Assembly: GCA_033816765.1 (NCBI GenBank)
Contig: CM066288.1
Span: 3,906,001-3,970,000 of the forward strand
Reading direction: 5' to 3'
Source of the DNA: Nothopassalora personata
Lineage: Eukaryota; Ascomycota; Dothideomycetes; Mycosphaerellales; Mycosphaerellaceae
DNA: 64,000 nucleotides
Shown here: piece by piece, positions 23,021-34,443 of the stretch
Position numbering within the stretch: the stretch's first letter is position 1
How the letters are laid out: each line of letters starts with the position of its first letter
The notes under the pieces: generated by a model
Told to the model about the DNA's origin: nothing
The model's database searches: none
What the model saw: only the letters and a program-made list of their open reading frames with translations
Program-made: the position numbers and the translations under genes

Positions 23021-25039
23021 TCAAGACTCGATTCCTAGAGCATCCTTCAAATCCGCAAAATGCGTCCTCTGCTCTTCTGCCAGCTTGCCTTCCGTATCCC
23101 CTATGATTGTACAGATCAGTGAATAATTATTATACAAGAACCGCTCTCGCTTTCTCGCCTCTGCTGCGCTCTTGCTGAGCTTAATGAGCAAAGCCTCAAA
23201 GTCGCCGCGCAGCCTGCCAAGACTGTTCGAGACTGGCTCATCATCTCCAGCCTCGCTGCTTAAAGCCAGGATGCCTTGGAGAAAGTTGGCGAATCGTTGC
23301 GTGAGCGGATGGGGCGCAGTGGTCTGGGTCGTCGACGGCGAGGATGTCAAGCTGAGGGCAGAGCCAGCTGGTTTTCCAGAGAGTGTCGCTGTAAGTTTTC
23401 GTATCGAATCACAATGTGCATCGATGATCTGCTGGAATCTAGGCCACAGGAGCATGTTCGTGCCGTTGATGTATCCCTCGACCACGGGGATTTTCCGACG
23501 CTGCAGCTCGAACGCAAAATGCTGTGTTAGACGCACGCAGATGAGGATCCCCAGTGCGTCGAGCGTACTCTCAACCAGCTGCTTGGTCAGAGCGTAGCCC
23601 AGCTCAAAGGTCGGCTGGAAGATCTCGTTGAACTTTCTGCTGGTGGCATGGAACGACTGCTTGGAGAAGAACTCGGTCAAGAAAGAATATTCTCCAGATG
23701 CATTGTCAATGAGTGCCAAGTTGTACGCTCGAAAAGGCACTTCGATGTAATGAGTGTCTTTATCCTCTTCTGCTGCGAAGGAAGGCAGTGCTGTATCGTT
23801 TGACGAGCGAATGACATCCGACCGACGGCCAATCGAGAAGGTGTCATGAGGAGGTCCAGATTTACCCAGCCTTCGAACTCCACCTTCGGCCGCAAGAACG
23901 TCAATCTGGTCGATAACGTGAACATTGAGCTTCTCTACGGCGGCCTTGTATCGTGTAAAGTTGTGTAGGTAGTACCATCGCATGGTATTGCTGTAAGCCT
24001 GCGATATCTCCTCTGCAAGTCCAGGCTGTTGTTTGACCAGAAATGAGAACACGTCTTTGTATCGTAGAAAGCTGTTCTGCTGGATGACTTGAGCATTAAT
24101 GCTGGGTGATCGGAGAGCTTTGATCTGCGCCACAACATAGTCGCGGATACGCTCCACGGCTTTGTTTGAGATGTCGTTGATAAAGGGCTGAACATCTTGA
24201 GCAGCTTTAATGTCTTTGCCTTCTTTGAGCTTGGCATCTATAGATGTCGACCGCTTTTCCAGTTCCTGCAGCGCCTTAATCCACTGTTCGTCTACTGCAC
24301 CTTCGGTGATCTTGCGTACCACTTGAGGAGGAATGATGAACGCCTCGACCTCGGGGCACAGCATCTTTTCAACAGCTTTCCTATTCTCCAGCTTATTATT
24401 CAGCTTCGTAGAACGGCTTTGTAGGGACTCGATCTCAGTCGATACCGCAGCCAGCTCTGCCTGGAAGCTAGTCAAGTACGTCTCCACCGACTTTAGCACT
24501 TCATCGCACGCTACGATGGACTTGTGCAAATCTTCGAACTTGTCTTTCTCTTGCTCGAAGTCCTGAATGACTCTAGCATTGTCCACATCACCACCCTTCC
24601 CAGCCTGGTTTGTGTCTCGTTTGGCAAAGTCTTGCAAGCTGAAATGGCTGAATTCGATCTGCTGTGCAAGAACAGCGATGTCGAGGCCTTCCGGGAGGTG
24701 ATCATTGTCTTCCGACGGCCGTGCTGGCCCAATTATGCCTTCGAGCACTTCCAGTGGATCCGGTCCATCTGCTGGAGCTGCGTGTTGTGACAGCTGGCTC
24801 TTCAAATTTGAGCTGTTTGCTATCCTCGCTGTCGCAGGCAAGCTATCAATCGAGCCGGCGACTGATGCCAGTGACAAAGACGAGCTCCGCGGCTGCAATC
24901 CCGGCCGTCGTTGCAGAGTACTCGGTCCTAGCTGTACTGATCTTCTCGGCGCGGGAGAGAAGGACCTGGTCGGTGTGGATGCAGGAGATGGCGTGGGATC
25001 TCGTGACTGCCCCGAAAAGCGATCCAGCCACATCGACAT
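23021..25039 (-). CDS. VPS52: GARP complex subunit Vps52
   Basis: Single-exon protein of 672 residues starting MSMWLDRFSGQSRDP (ATG at 25039; an in-frame ATG two codons later is equally possible). After a Ser/Pro-rich N-terminus of about 110 residues come coiled-coil helices (FEDLHKSIVACDEVLKSVE ... LQSRSTKLNNKLENRK) and the Vps52-type core (EAFIIPPQVVRKITEG, NSFLRYKDVFSFLVKQQP, MRWYYLHNFTRYKAAVEKL). Vps52 is one of the four subunits (Vps51-54) of the GARP tethering complex, which captures endosome-derived vesicles at the trans-Golgi network. Length agrees with yeast Vps52 (about 640). The core is CATCHR-fold, shared with COG and exocyst subunits, but the IIPP block and length favour Vps52. 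It shares a 252-bp divergent promoter region with eIF5A. Confidence 0.9.
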   Translation of the reverse strand: MSMWLDRFSGQSRDPTPSPASTPTRSFSPAPRRSVQLGPSTLQRRPGLQPRSSSLSLASVAGSIDSLPATARIANSSNLKSQLSQHAAPADGPDPLEVLEGIIGPARPSEDNDHLPEGLDIAVLAQQIEFSHFSLQDFAKRDTNQAGKGGDVDNARVIQDFEQEKDKFEDLHKSIVACDEVLKSVETYLTSFQAELAAVSTEIESLQSRSTKLNNKLENRKAVEKMLCPEVEAFIIPPQVVRKITEGAVDEQWIKALQELEKRSTSIDAKLKEGKDIKAAQDVQPFINDISNKAVERIRDYVVAQIKALRSPSINAQVIQQNSFLRYKDVFSFLVKQQPGLAEEISQAYSNTMRWYYLHNFTRYKAAVEKLNVHVIDQIDVLAAEGGVRRLGKSGPPHDTFSIGRRSDVIRSSNDTALPSFAAEEDKDTHYIEVPFRAYNLALIDNASGEYSFLTEFFSKQSFHATSRKFNEIFQPTFELGYALTKQLVESTLDALGILICVRLTQHFAFELQRRKIPVVEGYINGTNMLLWPRFQQIIDAHCDSIRKLTATLSGKPAGSALSLTSSPSTTQTTAPHPLTQRFANFLQGILALSSEAGDDEPVSNSLGRLRGDFEALLIKLSKSAAEARKRERFLYNNYSLICTIIGDTEGKLAEEQRTHFADLKDALGIES

Positions 25040-25291
25040 CGTGCGTAATGTGATGTGCCACGATGCTGAGGAGCTCAGAGATGGACTATCGTGCCGGTCG
25101 CGGCAACAGGTGACATTAAAGCTGACTCAGCTCAGGGCAAACGTTGCGCTAAATCGTGGTGGGGTGGAGTTTTTGGACTTCTCGACCTCTCGCACTGAAC
25201 CATTTCTTCTTGAGACATTCAAAGACACCCTCTAGACCTCACGCCTCCGACTTCACCACCACCAGTCTTCGTACACACCCATTAGCCCGAT

Positions 25292-26045
25292 ATGGCCGAC
25301 AATGACGCCCAGGTGAGCCAAATCCCAACCCACGCGGCGTGCTGGCGACCTCGAACATGGCACCCCGCAGAGGCCAGCGGTTACTTGCCAGCACCTTCAC
25401 CTGCGCAGGCTACACCGATACCTACCGCCACCTTCACTGACCAGATATCCTCCCACAGCATGAGCACACCTTCGAGAGCGCCGATGCCGGTGCCTCGACC
25501 ACCTTCCCCATGCAGTGTTCAGCCTTGAGGAAGAACGGTCACGTTGTCATTAAGGGTCGTCCATGCAAGATCGTCGAAATGTCCACCTCGAAGACCGGCA
25601 AGCACGGTCACGCCAAGGTCCACATGGTCGCCATCGACATCTTCACCGGCAAGAAGATGGAAGACTTGTCTCCATCCACCCACAACATGGACGTCCCAAA
25701 CGTCTCCCGTCGCGAGTACCAGCTGGTAAGAGCATAAAATACGGCAGATGGGATATAGAGCAGCTGGCTGATGATTCATATAGCTTGACATCACTGACGA
25801 TGGTTTCCTCTCCCTCATGTCCGACGATGGTTCCACCAAGGACGACGTCAAGGTTCCAGACGGTGAGGCCGGTGACAAGATCAACAAGCTCTTCAGAGAG
25901 GAGGAGAAGGACACCAGTGAGTACAACATGTTATAGCTTTTTTTGTTCTGCGATATCCTGACTGCTGTCTCCAGATGTCATTGTCCTTACTGCTATGGGC
26001 GAGGAGGCTTGCATCGATGCCAAGGAAGCTCCAAAGGGCTCTTAA
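25292..26045 (+). CDS. eIF5A: Translation factor eIF5A (hypusine-containing)
   Basis: Four exons, 25292-25312, 25459-25725, 25784-25916 and 25975-26045, sum to 492 nt (163 residues). The first exon codes only MADNDAQ and is followed by a 146-nt intron. The hypusine loop [12 protein letters not shown] is intact, with the modified lysine at about residue 55. The two-domain layout is complete: an SH3-like N-terminal domain up to REYQL and an OB-fold from [12 protein letters not shown] to [10 protein letters not shown]. eIF5A relieves ribosome stalling at polyproline and other slow motifs and aids termination. Its lysine is modified by deoxyhypusine synthase and hydroxylase, which are encoded elsewhere. 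The introns use donors GTGAGC, GTAAGA and GTGAGT with AG acceptors, and all junctions keep phase. Confidence 0.97.
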
Positions 26046-26673
26046 GCAGCTTGTCATCTGATCGCGCAAAGATACCCCAATAACATGCGCATGTTAGTCA
26101 AGGGACACATCACTTATGGGTATACGTCAACAACGATGCAAATGCGGCATGAAGTGTTTTAGAAGCGGAAAGTTCTTCAAAGGATAGTCGCGTGATCTTG
26201 ACGAATCGTCTGTTGCGTTTCGTCAACTCATCTATAAGTAGACTATGATATGCGAAAAGTTCGCTGTGTCTCACAAATTGAAGTCATACGCAGTCTATGT
26301 CATGTGGTGACAGCATGTTCGATAACGATAAATTGGAATTTCCGCCAAGATCTTGCAAAACCCTGGCAGCAGCAACACCTCATGTATTTCCAGACATCGT
26401 CTATGATACGTTACAGTGCACCCAAGCATCTACAGCTTTCATCGCTTCCCAAGCTATGCAGACTGCTCTCGAAGTTTTGTGGCGAAAATTCCCTGATGCA
26501 CTTGAGCGCAACTTCAATTCCTGTGGTGATAGCACATTCAACGAGAACACGAATGCCACAAATGGTCCAGCAAACACGATTGCAAGCTATAGGACGTGAT
26601 CAAGTTGAGCTCTCTCGACACTATCACTACTTATTTTCTGGCCAGGTTCAGCATCTGACCCCCGGCAGCGCGG
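26046..26673. other. Intergenic region between eIF5A and RRN7
   Basis: About 630 bp holding the eIF5A 3' UTR and the RRN7 promoter. Short plus-strand frames here (100-146 codons) overlap one another and show no family features. Confidence 0.45.
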
Positions 26674-28505
26674 ATGTCGCAGAGACGTAACAAAGGCCGC
26701 AGTTGCTTCCAAAACGACTGCGGGTCGAGACGTTTCCATGTGGGCGACGATGGCTTCACCTACTGTGATCAGGGTCATCAGCAGTCAGAGGTGAGATATC
26801 GAGGTTCAGATTCGCGAGGCCCACGGCTGACAGTCTCACGAGTAGCTTGGTACCGTCGTCACTGAAGACACCGGAGACTTGATCACGCGTGGCAAGATTT
26901 CGAGGAAGAAGGAGTCAGATACCGAGTCGGCAACAAGTAAAGGCAAGGTCTACGACATGTCTGCAACTCAATGTTCGAGGTCTGACCTGCCATAGCAACT
27001 GGCTTCAGCGGCGCTCGAGCTTATGAACATTATCTCCTCTGCATACAACTTGTACTCCGGAAACAACTAAGATGGCTCGTTCAAGTCCAAAAGCTACCTG
27101 CAGAACTAGAGGTCTGTTGGAACACTCACTTGCTGCAGACCAAAGCTGATCGTACAAGACTCTAGTGAAAGATCTGTGGGCGCTGAGGTTACAAGAGCTC
27201 CAGGGCAAAGTATCTTACGACTATGAGACGGAGACTGAAGCAGCGTCTTCGCGGATGATGTTCAGTTCACAGTCTGAAGGAGAGACCGGGACAGAAGCCG
27301 CAGCTTCGACTTCGCAGAGGACCCGGACCACATCACGCAAGAAGCCCGGAGGACCGACTTTGACAGAGCTGCTCTGCCTGATACACACTGGCATCATGCT
27401 GCTCCGAATACCGCTCACTATCGCAGATCTACACAAGTGGGTCAGTAGCGACAGACTGTTATTCTATCGCGCGGCAAAAGAAGTTCCTCTCTCAATGCGG
27501 GATCGCTTACCAGGCCCACTTCAGGAACAGCTGGAACCTCAAAAGCTGATTGAGCCAGCAGCGCTTCATCGAGGTGTATTGACACTACTGAACGCTTTCA
27601 ACACCGATTTTGGAATGTTGGCACCGCCACTCAATCACGCTCTGATCTTGTTCCGCTGGGTCAAAGAGTTGTGCCTGCCACTCGAGATATATCTGGCCAC
27701 TCAGCGACTCGCCCGCATGTTATGCATCGACTTTGGCTACACGTTGGATGTCCAAGCTTGGACGAACATGAGTTTGCGGTTCCCGGAAATTCGATTGATG
27801 GCCTTGGTTGTCATAAGTACCAAACTGCTTTTCCCGTTCGACGATCGAAAATGGTACGCTAGATCTGCCACCGATCTGTCTGCTCTTGAGATGGACTGGA
27901 GGTTGTGGACCGAAAGTCAACATCGTGGGGATGTTCCAGATCACGACCTTGGTCCAGAAAATCTCCTTAGTTTCGAGGAAGCTTTCGCGATGACCGAATC
28001 GAAGAGCCTCGATCTTGCTGAGGATCGCTTGGACCGATATCTGGACTGGTTTGAGGACAACATCGCATCTGAAGAAGTGCGGGAGCGTGGCCGTGCAGGT
28101 CGCGAGGCAGACTTCAGGAGAGCATTGTTCAGAATGTTCCCAGCCCAACCGCCGCATGGCAGGCCACGTGCAGAGCCCGATATTCGCGCACATGGCATTA
28201 GTTCGGGTGATAAGCTCGTCCGGACTCAAGGCGCGCTTCGTCCCAAGCGCATAGTTGCGGATGATGACTCCGATGATATTCCGCGTGCCGGTAGCGCATA
28301 TCCGCATTATAGGACCGAGGAAGAACTCAGTGGCACCTCCAAGACGCTGTACGAGAGGGCTTCGCAATTGGTGGGATTCTCGTTACATGGCATGGTGAGG
28401 GCTATTTTCTTCGTGGAAAGAAGGTTGGTCAGGCATGAAAAGGATCTGAGTTTGCGGAAGCAAGACAAGTCGTCAACGTCAAACGTCAATCGAAGCATAG
28501 GCTGA
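26674..28505 (+). CDS. RRN7: RNA polymerase I core factor subunit Rrn7 (TAF1B-like)
   Basis: Four exons, 26674-26790, 26846-26936, 26996-27111 and 27159-28505, sum to 1,671 nt (556 residues), with introns of 55, 59 and 47 nt. The N-terminal zinc ribbon reads CFQNDCGSRRF...YCDQGHQ. The next exons restore GTVVTEDTGDLITRGK and GFSGARAYEHYLLCIQL, joined to LPAELETLVKDLWALRLQE. The long last exon carries the cyclin-like region typical of Rrn7/TAF1B (LTELLCLIHTGIMLLRIPLT, WVSSDRLLFYRAAKEVP). Rrn7 is the TFIIB-like member of core factor (Rrn6-Rrn7-Rrn11), which brings RNA polymerase I to the rDNA promoter in the nucleolus. The C-terminal 200 residues are charged and weakly conserved in appearance. 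The third intron uses an AAG acceptor, chosen because it alone keeps the frame without a stop. Confidence 0.88.
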
Positions 28506-31500
28506 TCGTACCACCCAGCGGTACCCTTTAAAGTCTGATCTGCATCTCCTGCTTCTGATTCTCCAGGTCTTTCAACTCCACCAACGCACTGCTTCACGAT
28601 CTTTGCTGGCGCGCAAAGCTTCCGGTTCGATATCGTTCATGTCGCAACTTCTGCCGCCTTTCGATAAGCCCATCTCGCCACTACCTTTGCTGTCGATGGT
28701 GCGACGCGGCCGTTCAACGGCATGAGCCATATTCAGCAACGCATGAACATCGTCTCTTCTCTCAATGAGGCTGAAAACTTCACCGCCCGATGTTGCTATT
28801 AGCGGCAAGTCCCAGGCGAACCGAGGTCATCAGACTGAGGTGAGGGACATTGCGACACGCCGAAGAAACCTCACTCGCCGTCGCGATCTAAGCGGTCTCC
28901 AGCCACAGGTGTAATTTCGCCATCGTTTTGAGATCCATGGCGAGGGCGTAACGGGGTTGCAGAGAAGTATAGCGGCGGTGTTTGCAATCTCGACCATGGC
29001 ACTGAGCGGTTCGCAAAGTGATGCCGCCGTGCGTTGGCGCGCACCAGAGCTATGCCATAGCCTTGCCCGTGCTAATCTGGCAACCCAGCTAGTCGATGGT
29101 CGTTCATGCAAGGCCTCAGAACCGAACAATCGCCATTTGCACGGCCGTCAGTTACCACACCATGACCCTGATCATACGGCGTGGCAGTCTAGGTCCGGGT
29201 TGGAAGAGTAGCTCCTCACTACTGACGCGTAGACAAATCATCGAGTAAGGCCTGTCACGGACCAGGGCACCGTGATACAGTAGCAAAGCAGTAGCGTCTT
29301 TTGTCACAAACGGTGGCACAATATATTATCCGGCCATGCTGAACGTGCGGCTGTCGTTAGCAGGATAGACAGAGTAGGTGAGCTAGAGGCTACGTGCCAA
29401 CCGGTGAGAGTAGGAGTAGGCAATGCGTGCGGGAGATGCTGCGTGAACTGGACGCGTTATGCACCCAAGCAGACGGGTCGAGGTGGTCAATAGCCTCAAT
29501 ACAGGCGAGGCGGCACCACATTGCTGCGCAGAGGACGCCCCCATTGGGGTAAGGTTGGTACATATGTGGAGGCGTTAGCGGTGGCTCAAGCGACCAGGGT
29601 GGATATTTTTGGCTCGGGGCTAGCCTATCCGACTTCATGCGCGGATCTGTCCAACGTTCGCACTGCACTCCCGCCTACTTTCGCGCTGCGCGTAGGACCT
29701 GTACTTGCGCAGCACTTGCGGCTCTTCGGGGTCGTTGTCGACGCCTCGCACGCTATGGCCCTCTAGGATCGCTAGCTGATCTTGGGCCCAGTCGAGAGAA
29801 GCTCGCAGCTTCATCGGACCATTGGAGCGTCGCCGGCCGCAAGGGATGGCGAAATGGATCACAGAATCGTCGACACCTGGGCTTGGCCCCTTCGCTGCTG
29901 CCGCCGGATCTCGTCTTGTGCAGCTGACAGGCCGCCACCCGAGAAAGACCGATGCCTCGCCATTCCACGCACGAAGCACCAGGCGTGGCCGTTGCGCGAA
30001 GGGATAGAGGCTAACATCGGGACCCAATGCTCTATTGCGCCGGCACGCCGCCTTTAGTAGTGTTGATAAACTTTTAAGCTTCTTCCCGGACGCGCATTGG
30101 CAAGGATTGCGGACTGTGAGCTAAGTATAGTCTGTTAATGACCTAAATGGAGAGGCCACTATCTTGTCCTTGACCACTGCTGCGAGCGAATATTCCCCAG
30201 GTGCTTTCACACGATGCCAATCTGACGACGCCATGGGATATTCGGCTGGCGTCATTAAGCCAGTCAGCTGCTCCAACCGCCAATTGCGCTTTGTATGGAA
30301 ATGGACTGACTACCCTCCCCCCTCTGGGCTTGCTGCTGGCTGCACGTTTCTGCTTTGGCCCCGGGCAGATACGGATCGCCGCCGTCGTCACTCGTTCGCA
30401 GGCAGTGTCACTGCCGGCAAGACCTGACATTGCCAGCGTACTACTTTAACATTCTCAATTTGCTCTGCCTCTGGCTCGAGCAGATTGTTAACGAGACAGC
30501 ACGACTGCACCCAACGCACGTCTACCGCCCGCCGGAACCGCCTATTCCAGACACTTTGAAACATACTCCACGCTTTTGACTCAGAACACCGACGCGGTGG
30601 TTGTCATTCCTAAACCTGCTCCACCGACCTGGATGTCGCCCACATTGTACTAGCGCCAAGCTCGATCACCAGAGGGGCAGACAGCTTTCGAGCCTCCTTG
30701 ACACAAGCCGCAGCTTGTGGCCACAGAACCGCGTTACAGGCGACTGGTAACCGTTTGTGGTACTCACGCACAACGATCGACAATCTTCAATTCTCTGGTA
30801 GCGCTCCAAGGCCCGCCCGCCTCACGCGGCAAGCTTGGGACGTCAGGTGATATTGGCCACCTTCTCATTCATACGACATTCCTGGCGCTCCATTGATCGA
30901 ACAGTATACTACTGCCACGACGCCGCTGCACTGGCAACCAACCATTCTTACGTGTTTGGTCCCAAGATCGCTAGTAAGAGCCGAACTGGTTGCTGTCGTT
31001 CATCTATCTCAAGTGAGGTTCGTTCACCCAACCTTCCTTGCATAAACACTTGCCCTTCCTTTGCCGCCTCAATGCCTGGGTCTTACCTCTAGACCAGAGG
31101 TCATTCCGCAAAGCAGTGGCATGCAAACTCCTGGTTCCTCTAACCTCTGCGTCATCCCGAGCGATCGACAATTCTGTCTGATGCGACAGAGCAACTATCT
31201 GTTCAATTGGCGAGATCTACAATCGAACACTCTATCTGACCGCGACGACAGCCACCGGACCCCGTGCTTTGCGCGGCAAGCTACGCTTCGTTGCAAGGAA
31301 TATCAGTACGATGAGAACACAATTTCCAGAGCGAGCAACAAGCTTGGCCGATGCAGCATGCGCTAACCTCAGCTCAGGTATCGTGATTGCATCAGCAAAA
31401 ACATAGTCGCTACAGCGCTGCTGCTTTGATCCCGCGCTGGAAATTCGCATCGGGTGGCTACAGTAGTGAACGGCTGGAACCAAGGAGCTGGTATCGGGAG

Positions 31501-31944
31501 AAACCCTGCAATCTCCTGCGAACGAGTGCAAGAGCGTCTGGACTGCCTTTCTGCGGCCAAGGCGTCATTCTTTGAAGCGGAAGTGGGCTATCGGCAGGCC
31601 GGGCGTCGCAAACTGATACGCACATCCAAGGCGAACGCGCTATTTCCTGCGTGTCTCGAGCGGATAGCTGCGTGCATAGTCATCCCACCAGTTCATCACC
31701 CAGAGTATTGGCATCGACCGAAAGATCTTACACCTGCACTTGTCCAGCGTCGTACAAGTTGCAGCAGACTGCTCGATAATCGCATTCTGTTTGAAGCACA
31801 ACTCCCACGGCAGACGTATGCGTCAACAGGTCAGTCGCATCCTGCGATCCAGCGAGATCTGACGACCATGAGACTTGGTCGCAATCGCAGTGGTTGCATG
31901 TATCACCTCAGCCCCAGATAGAGACTAACTCAACTTTGATAGAT
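28506..31944. other. 3.4 kb without a convincing gene, upstream of medA
   Basis: Several short frames exist on both strands but none forms a coherent product. On the minus strand, 29130-28540 contains protein-like fragments in shifted frames (see the separate entry). From about 29170 to 31900 I find no recognisable coding or RNA feature. Part of it is likely the promoter and long leader of medA, with numerous short upstream ATGs. Confidence 0.45.
28540..28850 (-). pseudogene. Possible broken small gene, function unknown
   Basis: Reading leftwards, one frame gives FAWDLPLIATSGGEVFSLIE and then VHALLNMAHAVERP, ending in SKDREAVRWWS and a stop. Shifting by one base at that point gives VELKDLENQKQEMQIRL and a stop, which continues naturally as a helical tail. 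No GT-AG intron fits the shift, and no start codon or splice acceptor was found for the upstream part. It looks like the remnant of a small conserved gene, but I do not recognise the family and it could be chance. Confidence 0.3.
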
Positions 31945-34443
31945 CCAACGTCGCGACAGCAAGAACTTCCTGGTGGTCGATGAAGACTGCGGCATTCCAA
32001 CTTCCCTTGTCGAAAACTATCGGGCATACAACGAAAAAGGGCCATTGGCCCAGTCAGATCCACGAGAGTACCTGCTGTCGATGTCGGAGTACGACAAAGC
32101 GCAAGCGTACGATGTGTATGGTGCGTGCTTTCCTTCGTATTCACACGATGCCTTGATGCCTGGTCAAGCCGGGGAACCAGCCGATTGGGGCGTCTCCCGA
32201 TGGTGTGGATGCGAATTGAACATGTGAAGAGAGGAACAGGCAGGTGACTGACATTGACGTACTCTTACAGACTACCCAATAACCGCACGACAAGAACAGG
32301 GTCAGCATACCTACGTCGACTTTACAGCCCACCCAACCTACACAGGCGATTATGTAGCTGCTCAGGCGCAGGTACCATCTGGCATGCCGCAGTCATCCAC
32401 CAATTTAGGTCTGGTACAACCTGCTGCGCAGTATGGCACGCATGATCCCACCTATTATGGTCAGCAGGTTGGCCAATACCCTGCATATCTGGAGCCTGCT
32501 CGTCCTCTTCCGGCAATTTCGCATTTTGCGCCACACGTAGGTCAACAAGGCACGAAGGTCACTGTCCACTTCCAAAGTGTCTACGACTTTGACGCGCCTC
32601 AAACCACGCCAATCATCATGTTTGGCAACAGGAGGTGCCAAAGCATCCTCCAGAAGTCTCCGCCACAAGGCAACGTATTCCAATACACCCTGACCGCAGA
32701 AGCACCCTCAATGAACGAAATGAACTCGCCATCGCCTGTGGTGCCGCTCCATCTGGTGCTCGATGATGGATCAGTAACCTGGCAATCGCCGTCCATCGAA
32801 TTCGGAGAGTTCACATACCAGCCAGACCACCCAACGTACTACCAGCTCGACTCTCCACAGATGCCGGCGCAACATCTAGAAGGCCCTCGAAAGCGCAAGT
32901 TGTCAGTCGAGGCTTCGCCTCGTCGCTCACCAGTCAAAAAAGCGTCGGTATACAATCTTGGAGGACAACAAGCCGGCTACGATTCGGCCGATGATGCTTC
33001 ATCATTCAGGCGGCCCAGCGTGCCAGATATTTCATATCATGATCGTCGCTTCAGCTCAGAATATCAGTCGACCTATGGCGCTGCCAATTCTCGAGCTCCA
33101 TCGACACAATACTATGGCTCGGTTGGTCAGCCAACACCAACTCTCCAAACATCGCACAGCCCTTCCTGGTCTTATCCGCATGCGATGGAGGCTTCCACAC
33201 GGAGTCCGTCTGCAGCCATGTTGGCTGTCAGCAGGAGTTCGCAGCTATTACCTTCTCCAGCGACAGGCCACCCACCGCCACTGATCCGAACTTCAACGTT
33301 ACACAACTCACCTACCACGCCCGGCGCCGCTATGACGACTGTTGCGACGGGTTTCAATCCATACACCATCTACCCTGCGAACACGAAAGCGATGTTGAAG
33401 ATCGATGGTGACCTCAACACCGTGGCAGACAAGTGGACAGAAGCAGAATGGGAGACGAAGCGGCGTCTTGTCCAGTTCCGTCGCAGCCAAACAGGGAGCA
33501 TTATCACCGCCACCTTCGAGCCTGTCACGCTGGAAGATCGCATCCCAAACAGTATCTGTGTCAGCTGCATATGGTGGGAAGAGAAGCAGGAGTGTTACGT
33601 CACCTCCGTGGACACCATCTCGCTTCTGGAGTCGTTGGTGGCCGTTCGTTTTACAGTGGAAGAGAAGAATCGGATCCGTCGCAACCTGGAAGGCTTCCGG
33701 CCGGCGACGGTCTCGAAGACAAAGCCAGACAGCGAGGAGTTCTTCAAGCTAATCATGGGCTTTCCCAACCCAAAGCCGCGAAACATCGAAAAGGACGTGA
33801 AGGTGTTCCCATGGCGCATCTTGGCAACGGCTTTGAAGAAGATCATTGGCAAATATGCAAGTCATCCCTGCATTGCATATGCACATGCACACGTCTCCGT
33901 ACAAGATCACAGCTAACATCCTCGCAGTCAGCAAGCTATTCGTCGACAGCTAGCGCGTTGCATACACCAAGAGCTTCGGGCTATGCTACAACCAGAGCAT
34001 CTGACGCCGCCATCGACCATCGAACGGCAGCCTCGCCACGTTCGACCTCGAGCTCAGTAGCGTCGCATAGTCACGCATACGCGCCGCCTCCTTTGCCGCA
34101 TAACGTCTATTCAACTCACGGGATCGGGCCGTCAGCAGGTCAACCGGACATGAGGCTCGGCCTACCTACATCCGCAGGTGCACAAACGACCTCCTGGCAC
34201 CAGCCGTCGTCTCAATACTCATCTGACCTGGCTGGCCGTGCCTGGGACCTTTCCACTGGCTACCTCAGCACGCCAGCGACCGGGCTACCAGCAAGCGCAC
34301 AAGGGCTGCCAGGAACGGCACAGTCGTACCCGTACCAACAACGCGTTCCTTCTTTGACAGGACCAGCCGCAATGCCATCCGAAGCCAGGTTCGTGCCCTT
34401 GCACGATCACGAGAGTGCAAGTCATCCGACTTCGACATCGTAA
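31945..34443 (+). CDS. medA: Medusa-type developmental regulator MedA (5' end unresolved)
   Basis: Three coding exons are supported: 31945-32129 (opening after a TTGATAG acceptor with IQRRDSKNFLVVDEDCGIPT), 32272-33856 and 33928-34443. The conserved core DLNTVADKWTEAEWETKRR...FRRSQTGS...CVSCIWWEEKQECYVTS...FTVEEKNRIRRNLEGFRP...IMGFPNPKPRNIEKDVKVFP is the signature of fungal Medusa proteins (MedA, Acr1, Ren1), nuclear regulators of conidiophore development, adhesion and virulence. An earlier IPT/TIG-like segment (ISHFAPHVGQQGTKVTVHF) and long Ser/Pro/Tyr-rich linkers are typical. The second intron uses a GC donor (GCAAGT at 33857) with CTAAC and CAG, restoring KIIGKY-SASYSS. The first exon and true start were not identified; the first in-frame ATG inside the listed exons is at 32081. 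Confidence 0.85.
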
